Part shown: piece by piece, positions 6,454-6,476 of the stretch | Numbering within the stretch: position 1 is the stretch's first letter | Layout of the letters: each line of letters opens with the position of its first letter | DNA from: Candidatus Sulfopaludibacter sp. SbA3 | Lineage (GTDB): Bacteria > Acidobacteriota > Terriglobia > 20CM-2-55-15 | Reading direction: 5' to 3' | Assembly: GCA_945861845.1 (NCBI GenBank) | Contig: CAMAWS010000201.1 | Span: forward strand, 1-6,476 | DNA: 6,476 nt | Program-made: the position numbers and the translations under genes | The notes under the pieces: model-generated | What the model was told of the DNA's origin: nothing | Database searches by the model: none | Seen by the model: only the letters and a program-made list of their open reading frames with translations

Positions 6454-6476
6454 GTAGCCTGCCTGTGGGCGCGGGG
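6454..6476 (+). repeat. Palindromic intergenic repeat, family 2, partial copy at the window end
   Basis: The element begins 3 bases after the sulfurtransferase stop codon with GTAG, then reads CCTGTGGGCGCGGGG (6462-6476), identical to the inverse of bases 25-39. The window ends inside the element, so its strong GC hairpin (CGGGGC with GCCCCG in the left copy) is expected just beyond but is not seen. Compared with the left copy, about six bases between GTAG and CCTGTGG are missing. Its orientation relative to the upstream gene is the same as that of the left copy. Confidence 0.55.

Overview
The window reads as ordinary chromosome from a free-living Gram-negative-type bacterium of moderate GC content. 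Gene content (a GldA/GldF/GldG-like ABC cassette with a DUF4340 partner) and the short GC-rich palindromic repeats at gene ends make Acidobacteriota or a similar environmental lineage a reasonable guess. No marker gene proves this. No RNA gene, insertion sequence, phage gene or CRISPR array is visible, and no gene-free stretch exceeds about 80 bases.

Leftward unit (minus strand, 4852 down to 56): four co-directional genes in the order ABC ATPase (4852-3917), ABC-2 permease (3852-3067), GldG-like membrane-anchored auxiliary protein (3062-1497) and DUF4340 protein (1417-56). They look like one operon encoding an ABC-2 type membrane complex. The ATPase powers it, the permease spans the membrane, and the GldG-like and DUF4340 proteins expose large domains outside the cytoplasm. 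The substrate is unknown. In Flavobacterium the GldA/F/G homologues are needed for gliding, but related cassettes occur widely in bacteria that do not glide that way.

Rightward unit (plus strand, 4877 to 6450): a HAD-superfamily hydrolase of the haloacid-dehalogenase-like type, overlapping by four bases (ATGA) a two-domain rhodanese/sulfurtransferase. Only about 24 bases separate the start codons of the two divergent units, so their promoters must be very compact or overlap coding sequence.

The most notable non-coding signal is two families of short structured repeats fixed at gene 3' ends. Family 1 lies between ATPase and permease (3881-3921) and between the GldG-like gene and DUF4340 (1424-1501). 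It shares a 27-base identical block that includes the upstream gene's stop codon, and it forms a nested hairpin on the transcribed strand. Family 2 lies after the last gene of each unit, at the two window edges (14-53 and 6454-6476), with 15 identical bases. In all four cases the repeat has the same orientation relative to transcription of the upstream gene. I see no convincing evidence of a new defence or mobile system; the repeats and the uncharacterised four-gene membrane complex are the parts worth following up.
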